From contig OX421962.1 in the NCBI GenBank assembly GCA_949128115.1, positions 62,847,787-62,911,786 on the forward strand: a DNA stretch of 64,000 bases. Reading direction: 5' to 3'. Positions 12,501 to 23,100 of this stretch are shown here, piece by piece (positions within the stretch are counted from its first letter, which is position 1; each line of letters starts with the position of its first letter). This DNA comes from Anaspis maculata (Eukaryota; Arthropoda; Insecta; Coleoptera; Scraptiidae). The position numbers and the translations under genes were made by a program. The notes beneath the pieces were generated by a model that was not told the origin of the DNA, did no database searches, and saw nothing but the letters and a program-made list of their open reading frames with translations.

Positions 12501-13911
12501 ATAAAATAATGAAATCCAAAAAATCCAAAATTCTTGCGACCGGTTTTCAACATTAACTAAGAAATATGAGCATATAACAACGTTAATGGATGAGTATGGT
12601 ATTCTCAACATGAAAAAGCGGTGGAGATTATATTTGGCGTGCCTTACACATACCATTGTGAAGACTGGTGTTCCGCCCTACTTCAGGGAAGGGCTTGTAT
12701 ATTCCCCGTGGTCAATGTCTCTTTTCCATATAATGCAACGGTTTTATATAACTCGGTTCCCGGTGACGTCAAAGGTTTATCTTATTCTGGTTTCAAGAAA
12801 AAAAGCGCTGTGATCTTCTTCGTCATAAATAAATATGGTTTGTGGTATGTGTTATGTAGTTAGTGTATTACAGTGTGGAAGAGTTTCTGGTCGACACCAC
12901 GACACCGATTTTAATCTGTAGTGTTGTTGGATTTTATACATACAGGGTGTTTCAGTGATGATAGCAAAATATTCAACTGTGAGTAGATCTCGTCAAAATA
13001 TGACGAAAACCTATACATATACTATTTTGTGAAGTTCGGCCTAATAATAAAGATACAGCCCTTCAAAGTTGACTTTTTTCGGATTCCAAAGACTTGTAAC
13101 TCAGTGACGTTTTGACCAAAATAACCTAAATTCAGCATAGACTGATTTGCCGTTCTGATTCGGGGACGTCATGTCACGGAACATTTTGTGAGGGACGTCT
13201 TTCTCCAGGGGACGTTTTGCCGGAACCTAATGACCGGCTATACTCTGCAAGAGCAAATCTGTTTTTATCAACCAAAACCGCCTGTCTAGTGAGTTTGAAA
13301 AGAGGGGTGTAACTTGAGTGAAAAATCAACTACTTTATAACAGTGTTTCTGAAAAGAAGGAGGAAACCAGAGTCAAAACTACCTCATCTAGTGGGTTTGA
13401 AAAAGAAAAAACAATTCCTCAACCGGTATCAGACCATTTGTTTTTGATAAATCAATAATTCATGGGTGATTCGGCGTCTTACGTGTTTGTTGGAGTCACC
13501 AGAGCCATAAAATGGCTGAGGCTGTCGGGATTTAGGCTGTCGGAATTAAAACTGTCGGGATCATGACCGGCACCCTTCTTACAGATACCTTGTATAGAAG
13601 CAAAGTGATTGGTGTCGTCGTGACTCACCTTGACGGCCTAGGCCTGTTTGTTGATCTACTATGACTAATTGGCTTGTTAGTTGTATGACTATGATGACTA
13701 GTAGCGGTGTACAGCACTGACGGCTGATCGTGCTGAATGGGCATCGGCACGACGGTGTTATCAGTGGCGTTATGTGCGCAGCAGGAGCCGAACATGAAGG
13801 TGTCTACGCACATACCTATGTGGTAGCCCTCTGACTTGATGCACTCGTAGACGAACATACACGTGCCTTCCTGTCCGTCCACCCAACAAGGCTTCTGGCT
13901 TATTTGATAAG
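578..13911 (-). CDS. Stubble/filzig-type serine protease, N-terminal CLIP-like domain and stalk (partial, 3 exons)
   Basis: Three minus-strand exons join in one open frame: 13911-13629, 8319-7867 and 708-578. Each has an AG acceptor and GT donor, and the phases fit (1/2, 2/2, 2/1). The first exon carries a compact six-cysteine module: C-x8-C-x5-C-x10-C-x9-CC, with the core GTCMFVYECIKSEG and a closing FGSCC. This is the disulfide-knotted CLIP-like domain found near the N terminus of Stubble/filzig-like type II transmembrane proteases. The second exon is a Ser/Thr/Pro/Lys-rich stalk with an internal repeat (KPGWQSTTEPGF and KPQWQVTTEPGF). The third exon is more Ala/Ser/Thr/Val-rich linker. The catalytic domain must lie beyond the left edge. 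The signal or membrane exon upstream of 13911 was not found. Family assignment is from remembered motif style. The first two exons are well supported; the third rests on phase and composition alone. Confidence 0.66.
1265..1425. mobile_element. Small MITE-like inverted repeat
   Basis: The left arm, CTTACATTAAGCATCAAATG..., is matched in reverse by CATTTGATGCTCAATGTAAAG on the right. Arms are about 50 bp with a short non-coding centre. Confidence 0.6.
1724..1838. repeat. Imperfect hairpin
   Basis: ACCGAGGTGGAAAGCGTC...TTACAG on the left pairs with CTGTAATGACGCTTTACTTTG on the right. No coding content. Confidence 0.4.
3099..3553. mobile_element. MITE-like element with diverged terminal inverted repeats
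   Basis: The ends ACTTGATGCTAACGT and ACGTTAGCATCAAGC are inverted copies. The pairing continues imperfectly for about 70 bp inward. Confidence 0.45.
3749..4111. mobile_element. Inverted-repeat element with a third arm copy
   Basis: Left arm 3749-3850 and right arm 4020-4111 are inverted copies (CGAACCACCTGTTTT against AAAACGGGTGGTTCG). A third, direct copy of the left arm lies at about 3889-3985. Confidence 0.5.
4205..4992 (-). pseudogene. Tc1/mariner transposase relic
   Basis: Read on the minus strand in shifting frames, this stretch gives the hallmarks of a Tc1 transposase in order. An N-terminal TVAQDRLIRESY-like segment is followed by SDQTVRR, then HRALRLRRSKD, then DGRVLMWRRR. Near 4390-4440 it gives DWPPLPPDMNPIEEL followed by a stop and SRMK, corresponding to the D-W-P-x-x-S-P-D-L-N-P-I-E motif near the third catalytic residue. 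Frameshifts and stops show that it is dead. It lies in a long intron of the minus-strand protease gene. Confidence 0.72.
6209..7205 (+). repeat. Direct repeats (6209-6355, 7059-7205) around a TTACTTT-rich insert
   Basis: Two related copies of about 145 bp share blocks such as GAAAGC-AC, AACA-CATTGAAGAC and GAAACATAA. Between them, 6476-6680 and 6950-7050 are full of AGTAATTACTTT-type words ending TTTGCCTAGCTCTGG. That resembles the ends of a common degenerate DNA-transposon repeat (TTACTTT...TTGCCCAACACTG). The hammerhead lies between these TTACTTT zones. Confidence 0.5.
6761..6824 (+). ncRNA. Type I hammerhead ribozyme motif
   Basis: All core elements are in order. Strand CTGATGA is at 6776-6782. 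Stem II is GACC-CAAATA-GGTC at 6783-6796. GAAA is at 6797-6800. A very short stem III lies in ACACGTGT (6800-6807), and the cleavage triplet GTC is at 6806-6808. Stem I pairs AGCA (6772-6775) with TGCT (6809-6812) and, past an internal loop, CCAA (6761-6764) with TTGG (6821-6824). The sequence CAAATAGG in loop II and the minimal stem III match the hammerheads carried by Penelope-like and SINE-like retroelements. No RT or endonuclease gene of such an element was seen nearby. Confidence 0.8.
8673..9210 (+). mobile_element. Solo LTR of a retrovirus-like retrotransposon
   Basis: A 538-bp unit begins TGTTACGAGCGG and ends TACGTAACA, with matching inverted ends (TGTTACG/CGTAACA). Inside are a TATATA at about 8997 and AATAAA near 9132, in LTR order. 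No primer-binding site or coding region follows, so it is solitary. No clear target duplication is visible. A diverged copy of its start occurs at 63922. Confidence 0.62.
9766..10010 (-). mobile_element. LINE 3' end with TTTGA-type tail
   Basis: On the minus strand the sequence ends CATCAATAAA followed by (TTTGA)n. The preceding TATGTAAGCA...TTGCAAT stretch is similar to 52068-52125, which carries a different simple tail. Only 3' UTR, and perhaps a few C-terminal codons, are present. Confidence 0.5.
10685..10819. repeat. Hairpin repeat
   Basis: GGCTCGATACCAAGTTG (10685-10701) is the exact inverse of CAACTTGGTATCGAGCC (10803-10819). The loop is GC-richer than its surroundings. Confidence 0.55.
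10900..11610 (+). other. GC-richer stretch with a 131-codon open frame, unassigned
   Basis: A GTG-initiated frame of 131 codons (11065-11460) is rich in Lys/Arg/Thr. It lacks a recognisable domain, a good ATG or a signal peptide. It lies in an intron of the minus-strand gene. Most likely non-coding. Confidence 0.15.
12166..12380. mobile_element. MITE family A, copy 1
   Basis: A 215-bp element with long inverted ends. ATATCCC-TACACTTTCTATTTTCAG on the left mirrors CTGAAAATAGAAAGTGTATGGGATAT on the right. The core carries CATCGGCCGTATTCTC and AGCGCTCCAGCTTG. Other copies are at 36672, 49795 and 58148. Confidence 0.8.
12381..13628 (+). other. Intronic stretch with one CAGGGTG-type element end
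   Basis: From about 12939, TACAGGGTGTTTCAGTGATG starts a sequence typical of one end of the CAGGGTG foldbacks seen elsewhere in this window, but no partner arm was found. Nothing else recognised. Confidence 0.3.
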
Positions 13912-13954
13912 CTGTAACAAACATTACAAATTAATACATTATACACTGATTCCA

Positions 13955-14342
13955 GACACCGGATTTTAGACAAAATGCCTTTTTGTTTCTGTTTTAGGCA
14001 TTGCATGAGACATTAGAATAAATCGAGGAATAAATTTTAGTGTTGAAACAAAAACTGCTGTTTCGTAAAGTGCAGATTTAATTCACCTAAACAATGTAAA
14101 CATAACATTTCAATGTCCACCTTTTAACGGCCTGGAATCCTGTCTTGAAGCGGGGACCGGATTCTAGGCAAAATGGCTCCCGGTATTTGTTTTGACCATT
14201 TGCATGGGACTTTGAAATACATCCTAGTGTTGAAAATAAGTGTTGAAATAGCGTTTGAAACTCCTTTATTTGTATCGAATTTGCCTAAAATTGGCAAAAC
14301 TTGGATTTTATGCCCTGAAAAGTGCCTTTTCAACGGCCTACA
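13955..14342 (+). repeat. Tandem duplication with a 200-bp period
   Basis: CACCGGATTTTAGACAAAATG at 13955 recurs as GACCGGATTCTAGGCAAAATG at 14155. Both units end in CTTTT-AACGGCCT. It lies just upstream of the CLIP-like exon. Confidence 0.55.
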
Positions 14343-17320
14343 ATAGGCTTCTCTGTGTGAATATTGTGAGAAACATCCGTTGTTTGATTTGCTTTGTTCA
14401 AATGTGTAACTTTTATTTATTTCGACACCAATTGACCTTTCCAAAAATTAAGGATAGAGAACGATTTCGACAGTTGTCCCAACCTACGCAAAGCATTTCG
14501 CGCATTACGCACATATCGCGGTTGCATGATATCATGTTAACGTCAGATTCCATGCGTCATGAGCAGGTCCTCAGAAACTCTGTTTGTTTTGGTCGGAAAA
14601 ACAATGAAGAAATCATCAGTGAAGTGCACACTGGAAGAAAATCCTTCCAAATGGATAAACAGAGTATCAGAAGAAGTCATAGTGAAAGCGAAGACAGGCG
14701 GAAATACCATTGCGTATTCATTCCGGCAAAGCTGTATCTCGACAACTACTGTTGATCTATCTGTAGAATTAGTATAGCTGCACAGGATTCACCACTCCAT
14801 TATCGCAGTTAAAGGGATTTTAGTGCCCTGATTGATGACAAGTGCTAAGCGGAAAAGACAAATTTGATGGGTACTGGTCCATCAAAACTTCAGCAGTTCC
14901 CAATTTTGGATGATGCCACCAGAAATACTGTGCGCCTCTCTCACAGTTCCAGGGGTAGAAACTTCGACGAGTGGTTCCGTAGGAAGGAGAAACCAGATGA
15001 AAGTTTGAACAGCCCTGGGGTTCTCTTGCACAAAATCGGTCGTGTCTTGCTTAGGTGAATTTTGTTTCTTCAACTCTCAATAAAGCCACATCTGTGTATT
15101 TCGTAAAATTGCACATGGAAACATGAGGCTTCTTCAGATTATTTTCGCACAAGGTAACACAGCAATAAGTAACCACTTTTAAAAGTCTTTCCTTTCTACG
15201 CTCGGTGCTTGCCTATGCCTCTCACACTTCCACTATGAGATGACTGTACACTTACAGTTGTCCCAATCTACGCAAAATCATGACGTCATAATAGAAAAGG
15301 ACAAGCGCAAATTTGGAAAGCTTTATTATTGGTATTTTATGTAACAAGTAACAAGTAAGTAATAAGTGCGCAAAATAAATCTTTAGCGGATGAATCCGCT
15401 TGCTCAGAGACGAGGCGGTAGCCGATTATCCCTGATAGCGGATGAGTTCGCTGAAACATTTTGCGTACGTTTTACATAAAGGAGACCACAACACAAAATA
15501 CAAGTTGGTCTCAGATGGAAGAGTTGAAAAAACTAGAACGATTGCATAGGGTCTTGTAAATCACCTTATCTCGTGGCGGGCGCTGCGGTTATATTTAGAA
15601 CGACAATGACGTCATAGGGGCAAATTTTCACGGGCTACTGTGGTATTCCCCCTTTGTTTTGTTAGTACGTTGGTACCTGAAGTAGGTACGGTTGTGGACG
15701 TTCGTAGCGTTTGCCGATGGGAGAGGGAGATGGCGCTGCGCTGGGCGAGGGGCAGCCGCAGACAGAGAAGAGAATCAGCTGTGGTGAAGAACACGTGATT
15801 TTTAGTGCTCCGGAGTGCGTCATTTCCACGTATTCAAGTTCGGTTTTTCTGTGATTATTGTACCGTGATTTTGGCTTCCACCCACTCATCAAATAATGTA
15901 TTTTGATACACATTTTGCCCCACAATTATTGTACATAACCTAAAATTCTTTGTTCCCTTTGTCCTCAACGGGCTTGCATAACCCGCAGTTTTTCCCCTTT
16001 GAAATCAAGGTGCTATGCACTGCTTTGAATTTTGTGTAATTTATCTGCTCCCAAATGATCTCAATGTTGATGGCAAAGGCCATAATCTAGTGGGTGTGCA
16101 CTTGGCGCACTCATGACGTGGCCTGCGAACTGCGCTGCGCGCGTATTTCAAGGTTCCATTAATTGTTTCTTTTCCAGAAGTTACGTCACAAACAGAAGAT
16201 GACAAAAAGAATTTCTGCTGCGCCCAAATCAGCCGCTAAGTAGAGAACAGTACTTTTAATGATTCATTCACATTTCATTGTTCATTGTTGGGTTATACAT
16301 GGAAGTAAAGGAAGGAAAAGGGACTTGCACGCTTCTCCGTGTCTGGGGGAGGGTCCATCTGCTTGTATGAATCTGCCTCGTTGAATCTACTAACATTTTA
16401 TTATTTGGGGGAATTATGTAATCTCTTTTTCATAATGTTTAACGTGATCCCTTGCTGTTCCTACTTATGATGCAATTCTGTTAAGGATGGCATTCTGTAG
16501 ATACTCTGTTATTTGAAAGAAATCCTGTCGGCCATTGGTTTGCCTAGTGTAACGGAGCGTTTGTGCAATGTTGTTTTTGGGGAATCGCTACATTAGTTTC
16601 CCATCCTTTCGCCGTTGCTTCAGACTTCGGGTTTGTTTCTTTTTACTGCCCTGTTTTGACAGGCATATTTATTTATAATTATATTCGGTAGTATCCCGGA
16701 ACTTCTTCACCAAGAATGCGTACGTTGAATGTTGGAGTTCGAATGGAGTATGAAAGTGGTGTGAGTACTCAATGATTGTGGTTGCAATTCTCGTTCCTCG
16801 ATAATACCGACAATGTCCGTTCACAAGCTCAACTGTGAATGTCACTTATCTCGCATTCAACGAAAATAAGTGTTTACCTTCGGGAACGAATGTAGACACA
16901 GTCAATTTTGCAGGAGTGTTCCCACTTCTTTTGCTTTTACCCGCTCTGATCAGTACCTTGGGCGGTCTTGTCGGCACTCTCACCGGCAAGCACCTGAGTG
17001 GGTTGATCCCACGTGGGGCCTCATCAAACATAGGCTTCTTGAGAGGTCCTTGTCCATCCCATCAGGATATCCCTAAAGTACATCTGACTCCAAAGTTACC
17101 TCTTCGATTCACGTTGGGGTTTCAGTTCCAACCTGAACGACGAAGAGAGGGCCACAGGTTGGATCGAGTCGATTCCCTTGCATGGTTATTGTTTACTCAT
17201 TCTTTTTCTATTTTGTATGTATGTATCTGTGGAGTTTTTGATGGGTAACTGCTGGGGAATTTCGGGCGAATGCGTTATAGATATTTCTTCCTTCCAATTG
17301 CTCACTAAAAGTATGACCAA
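14343..17320 (+). other. Unassigned region
   Basis: No supported exon. Small notes: TTGTCCCAA-CTACGCAAA recurs at about 14473 and 15258. 15560-15800 is locally GC-rich with a TGACGTCA site. A 137-codon open frame at 16835-17248 has no recognisable domain. It may contain 5' parts of the minus-strand protease gene that I could not define. Confidence 0.2.
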
Positions 17321-17324
17321 CTTC

Positions 17325-17435
17325 AACTTCTCCACTTATTTATCTGTCATTTGTTTCTTGTTTATTTACCTAAATCATTACTTATCGTTTGTTTCCCGTT
17401 TATTTACCTACACAATTAACTTATCATTTGTTTCT
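17325..17435 (+). repeat. Short tandem repeat, about 45-bp unit
   Basis: TTGTTTC-TGTTTATTTACCTA recurs with a period near 45 bp. Confidence 0.4.
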
Positions 17436-17436
17436 T

Positions 17437-17530
17437 GCTGAATAATAATAATAATAATGAATGATATTTATTGAACTGTTATATTGTTCAAAAGGCTATC
17501 GACCGAGGTCCTTCTGCCCGTTTCTTGCTG
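17437..17530 (-). mobile_element. Retroelement 3' end with ATT tail
   Basis: The minus strand reads GTTCAATAAATATCATTC and then (ATT)n. The body upstream of AATAAA is short and not identified. Similar AATAAATT(ATT)n ends occur near 36010-36060. Confidence 0.35.
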
Positions 17531-17621
17531 ATTTATCTAATTGTACACCGATCATTTCTTTATTGTTCATTTATCCATCAATTTGACTTCTTCTGTTTGT
17601 AAATTGTTGTAATTGTTAATT

Positions 17622-18055
17622 GCAGATTAACTCTGAACTTTTTTCTGCTGAAAGCTAGGCGATTAACCACAAAAAATGCTTAAAATCTGTACTAGACCCA
17701 TCATCTTTTCATTATTCACCGTCAGTTCCACAAAAAAGATGATCAGCGATCAAGGCTGATTGCAGATTAACTGAACTTTTTTCTGCCGAATGCTAGGTGA
17801 TTGCTCACAAAAAATGCCTGGAATCTGTAATAGACCCATAATCTTTCCATTATTGAGGGATAAACCAGCATTTTCATTGATCAGTAAGCTACAAATTGAC
17901 AAACAAAAATCGCAAATCAACTAATTTCGTATTATTTGTTTTGTGGAACCCACGGTGAGGGATAAACCAGCATCCCCATTGATCAGTCATCTACAAATTG
18001 ACAAAGAAAAATCGCGAATCAACTAATCTCGTATTATCTTTTTTGTGGAGCCCCA
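17622..18055 (+). repeat. Two adjacent pairs of tandem repeats, about 100-bp units
   Basis: The TTGCAGATTAACT...TAGACCCAT unit occurs at about 17622 and 17760. It is followed by a GAGGGATAAACCAGCAT...TTTTGTGGA unit at about 17855 and 17957. Each pair is around 85-90% similar by eye. Confidence 0.6.
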
Positions 18056-19228
18056 CGTGAGTGAAGGAAGGCTCAAAAGCGATTTACCTTATTGGGGAAA
18101 ATAGCTTATCCGTGTCGGAAGATTCAGGGAATTAATTGTTTCAATAAGGGGTTCAAGTTGCCGCCAAGCAACGTCGGCTGTCACGTCAGTTGGAGACACG
18201 TCAAAACTGTCACGTCGCACTGCCGCAATTTTTTGTTCCTGTGAACCCTTGGGACCCCGAAGGCTCTTGGGCCCTACACTGATGACCAGCATCGTCGCAG
18301 ACTTTTCTTCACATCATCACGTCACCTCCGGACGGACCGAGTCCTCCGCACACACCAACTGTTGGCACGCCCGAAAAAGTCACTTTGGGCTGGCCGCGTC
18401 GTCAGTCACCTTTTTCTAAAGATTTTCTGCTTGGACCTCACCTTGAGATCCGCATTCTATATAAATACAGTTCGCTGCCTCTGTAATTGGGACGCAAACG
18501 TTTGTTGTTGCCCCTACTGTCAAAGTCCAGGTTTAGGCTCGCTTTGTGACCCATTGGGGATTGGGCGGGATCAATCAGCAGGCACTATATGGCAGGAATA
18601 GCAGGGGTGGGGGCTACTGGCGAAGCAGCATACCATGCTTGCATATCTACCTGCCGAAGGTGTAATTTAACAGTCACTACTCAGTAGTCGCAGTTTTTCC
18701 ACCGCAACTGCAATGCAATGCAGTCTTCTAGCCCCTCACCTCTGGAACTAGATCTATACTAGTAGCCTGCTAAATACGCTAACCAAAAGATCAAATAGGA
18801 GACACAAAAGCAAACTCCCTTTCACATTATTCCTAATTGTCAAATTTCATGTCATTGATGTGGGTATTGCAGGTACCAACTAGTGCCCACCCCACCTAGG
18901 CTACTAGACGTCCCAGTATGTGTTCCTCTCAAAAAATTCCTGCACGATCAAGTACCGAGCTCTACACCAGGTGGCGTTTTTCGATGAAAATTGCTTATAA
19001 TGAAGCCCTGTAAATACTTTATCGTCCTAGGCAGGGAATTCTTGCTTTCTTGCGTCAAATAACGCCAGTAATGTATTCTCAGCTCATCAGTTTCGACTGA
19101 AAAATTCCGCGATTTACTAGGATTTAAATAGTTTTAATCGATCAATAATATATAGGATTTCAAGCAGTAGTATATCCAGGTATTGGAGAAACCAGTTTTC
19201 ACTCAAGCTACCTGTACTTATAAAATTG
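18056..19228 (+). other. Unassigned intergenic region
   Basis: Contains a 67-codon minus-strand frame (18292-18089) without a domain, and otherwise nothing I can name. It separates the minus-strand gene from the SPH cluster. Confidence 0.2.
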
Positions 19229-19260
19229 TATAAATCTTGTAGCTCATTACCAATGCGAAT
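19229..19260 (+). promoter_or_regulatory. Candidate promoter element of SPH1: TATAAAT plus ATTACCAATGCGAAT
   Basis: TATAAAT (19229-19235) is followed by ATTACCAATGCGAAT (19246-19260). The latter recurs upstream of SPH2 (35491) and SPH4 (59698). After discounting the 594-bp foldback at 19333-19926, it is about 280 bp from the ATG, compared with 232 and 263 bp in the paralogues. Confidence 0.4.
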
Positions 19261-19332
19261 CCAATCAGTCCAATGAGATTTTCGCATGGAGATTGATTCA
19301 TATGAAAAGGGCGATAACCATCGTATAACGTA

Positions 19333-19926
19333 TATACAGGGTGAGTCAGATGTAATCGTGCAAGCTTGAAGGGTAGTTTCTCCTAAACGCCCTGACTCAA
19401 AAATGCCTATATTGTGTGCCTCTATCTCGCTTCCTAAAAAATATACAGGGTGTCAAAGTTCACTTTTTTCATTTTTTTAGAAGTAACTTGCGAACCGTTC
19501 AACCAAATTAGCTTGAATTTAGCACAAGCTTGTTTGCCGGAATTGTCCATCAATCTGCTAAACTTTAAAGGAACCCAATCAGTAGTGTAGGAGTTCTAGA
19601 GAGAACATTGTTTTAAACTTTCTTCAGATGCTTCCAAATTAATGACCCCCCATAACTACTTCTACGCTACAGATTGGATTCTTTCAAAATTTTGCAACTA
19701 GGTAGATGCTTCGGACAAACAAGCCTATGCTAAATTAGGGCTTATTTGGTTGAACAGTTCGCAAGTTACAAATTTAAAAAAAAAAAAACGAAAAAAGTGA
19801 ACTTTGATGCCCTGTATCTTTCTTAGGATGCGGGATAAGAGGCATACAATATAGGTTTTTCTGAATCAGGGCGCCTAGGTGAAACTACCCTTGAAGTTTG
19901 CACGATTACATCTGACTCACCCTATA
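19333..19926. mobile_element. 594-bp foldback element with CAGGGTGAGTCAG ends
   Basis: TATACAGGGTGAGTCAGATG at the left is mirrored by CATCTGACTCACCCTATA at the right. The arms pair over roughly 280 bp to an A/T-rich centre. No coding capacity. It sits between the conserved motif and the ATG of SPH1. Confidence 0.85.
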
Positions 19927-20119
19927 CATATAACGTGCATCAGGTTGTCTGGGGTATTCCTGGCAACGGCAGCGGCGAGGTTACTAGTATCCATACGTCG
20001 CCATCACTGTGAACACAGCCTCCATATTCTTTACGTGGATTCGAATATCAGACGAGGACGAGACTAAAACCTCGACTAAAACAAACCATACGTGTTTTTA
20101 GCTGCAGCGTTAGTCCATC

Positions 20120-23100
20120 ATGGTCTATGTTTTGCTTCTACTCTGTGGTGTTTCGGTGAATGTTTTGACCATCCACGCTCAGGAAACAGCTGAAGAAAGT
20201 AAGCTAAACCTATTAATAATTATTACTAGATACTCTTACTAGTCTTACTTGATAAGTTCGCACTTATACTGGCGTGTTGAACTGAATTACTTACTGGTAT
20301 TTTATAAAATAAAAACATCAACAAAATTATATACCTACCTATCTCCCTAATAAACATAAGTTACCTACTGGCGAGGTTACTGGTTCTTCCTTGGGTTCTA
20401 AAACATCTCCAATGTTTCTATTGTTACTGTTCTTTAACCTATTAAAATTTTTTTTTTCAGTTGTTTGTTGTCTATTTCCCTTAAAATTTTCCACAATATG
20501 CTCATATTAAGTGGGTATGTAGAAATTAACTTCAAAAGGCGAAAAATAAAGTCATCTGATTCTAAACTTCATTAACTAATAATAATTATGGTAAAGACCA
20601 CAGAACAGGTGTAACTGAGGCATGACATAATCATTATCCAAGTGGATATTTGACTATAACCCAGAGTTTTTTCTTTGCCTTACCTACTTACCTTCGGCTG
20701 CTAAAAACCATACATATCGGCTATGCTTGCTGAAGTAAACTTCTGGACAACGAAGTTGTCGGTACCTACCTATCGGAAAAATGGTTCGACTTTGTAGACC
20801 AATAACTTCCGATTGCCAAATGTGATTTTCATTTTGTTTATTGTGTTTATCAAGCCTGATGTTTCCGTAATCTATCCTGGAAAGGTGAATGTTGAAAAAC
20901 TTCATGTGAAATTTCCTACAGGGTGATACGTAAAATGCTACAAAATTGCACCGACTTCTCGACCGACTTCGTACATCGTACCCCCATTTGTTAAAAAAAT
21001 GTCATGTATTCTTCTAATACAAAAATCATCAAGTGTGGTGTCTGGTGTATTATCTCGAAACGGTTTTGGAATTACCCAGATTGAAAGTCTAACATTAACA
21101 TTGAAGATATAAATTTTTTATGTTGAATGTTACAGATTTACGTTGCTGGCACGCGAGATTAAGTCACTTTTGATGAATGGATGTTGACACTGAGCAAGAT
21201 TGTTCGTACAACAGTCCACGATAATTTAACTCTCAATACAACCCGAATATATGGTGTGGAGCCAAGCAGGGGGGCACCTTTTCAAATGGTTGTCGCTGCC
21301 TGTTTTTCGGACGTTGAATTTCGTCAGAATTTCAGATGTGAAACATGTTCTATTTGCAAGTTTGTGTCCCTGAACATGGTAACGATGTAAAACTTTAGTT
21401 CCCGAGTGAAGTAAAGCCCCCTGGACATTATACTCTTTGTGCTATGCCTGAGTTTCGTAAATCTACACAATCCAACATAAAAATTTATATCTTCAGTGTT
21501 CGATTCCACACTTCATGATTTTGGTATTAGAATACTGAAAAAATATATTTTTGAGAAATGGGGGTACGATGACGTCGTTGCAATTTTGCATCATTTTACG
21601 TATCACCCTGTGGAAAATTTACATCAAGTTTCTCAACATTCACTATTACATGATGGGTAAGATGAAGCTAGTTAACCCAACAAACAAAATGGAAATCGCA
21701 ATCGGCAATCGGGAGATAGGTATTGGCCTCCAAAGTCGAATCATTTTTCATTTTTCCGATACCGACAACTTCGTGGTCCAGCAGTTCATTTGTATAGGTA
21801 ACTATCCGACTTTTCCATTATTTTCTACGACAGTGACTGAGTAATATTTGTCATAATATGGCCGTTATTATGACAAAGAGATGTAAACAAACCTTCTTCA
21901 AGGCGTTTTTCTATCTTTACACGGTGCGCACGGTGGCTAAGGTAGCATGCACAGAATTCCTTGCTATTAAAAAAAAGTGCATTAAATTTAGTTCAACTAA
22001 GGTATATTGGAAGATTGTCAATGCTTTGTTTATTTTCTCTTAAAGTTCTATTTCTATTTCACTGAAAATGACTAGAAACAACAAACTGGTGTGTGGCTAT
22101 AATTTAGGTACAGATTGTGCAATTTTCATTTTCTAAGGTTTGAGCATTCCTTGTCATTTTCCTTTTCTATTGTATAGTTTCACTTAAAACTTGACGGTCT
22201 GACAGCTGAGAGTCTGGTTTGGAATTTTGTTGTACTTAGGTTTGATAAGTTATACTATCTAGTGATTACTGATTTGTGACTAAGCTTCCCCATTTACGAT
22301 TAGTCAAAGGTTTCTGGTGCAACAGAAAAATATGGATTACTTAGCAGAAATACGCACACTTCTGGTATCTTTTTCAAATTCGGCATGCAACTTCCTTAAA
22401 GAAAAATATATGTAAAATATATGTGTGATGGTGAGCGTTTCATTTTTAGTAAGTATTGCACTGATTTTTATGGGAAAAAAGCAATTTGTGTAGCACCATA
22501 TTTACAATGGATTTGGATATACCGTTTCTCAGATTCACATACTCACTAGCTGTGGTAACTGGGAACGATTGAGATGTATTATTGGTTGCATAGTAGCAGA
22601 AGGAGTTTGTCTGTCTTTTTAAATTATCTCTTTAAATTAAGGAAACAATCATGTTTTAAGGACGAAAACGAAAAGTACTTTTAAACGTAATGGAATCTTG
22701 ACCGGTGGCCTGTGTTTATTTATACAAGCTACTGACATATATATTTATCAAAATAAGGATCAATTGGTTCGTCATAGTGATTATCATTCATCGTACCTCA
22801 CCAGAGGCAAGAGTAAAATTTGTATAGAAAAACCAAACAGAATTTTAAAAAAAGTTACCACTGTACATGGGAAGTGTTTGTTTCAACAGATTGCCATTGC
22901 CTGTCGCACATACAAATGATGTCACAAAGTTAAAAACAAAACTCAAAATATGGTTGAAAAATGTTTTTACACTCTGTTGAGGAATTTTTGGAAAATTCTT
23001 GAGATTGATAGCTGAGAGTTTATTGTAATTTTATTCATTTATCTGTTGTGCTGTCGAAGTTTTACATTGTTGTGATTGTTGTTAACATATACACTAACTA

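Noticed and set aside
16835..17248. 137-codon ORF with a hydrophobic start
   Set aside because: The Leu-rich start looks like a membrane segment, but there is no conserved domain and overlapping frames on both strands are equally open.
19081..19110. Second hammerhead core (CTGATGAG on the minus strand)
   Set aside because: No stem II followed by GAAA and no cleavage triplet in register.
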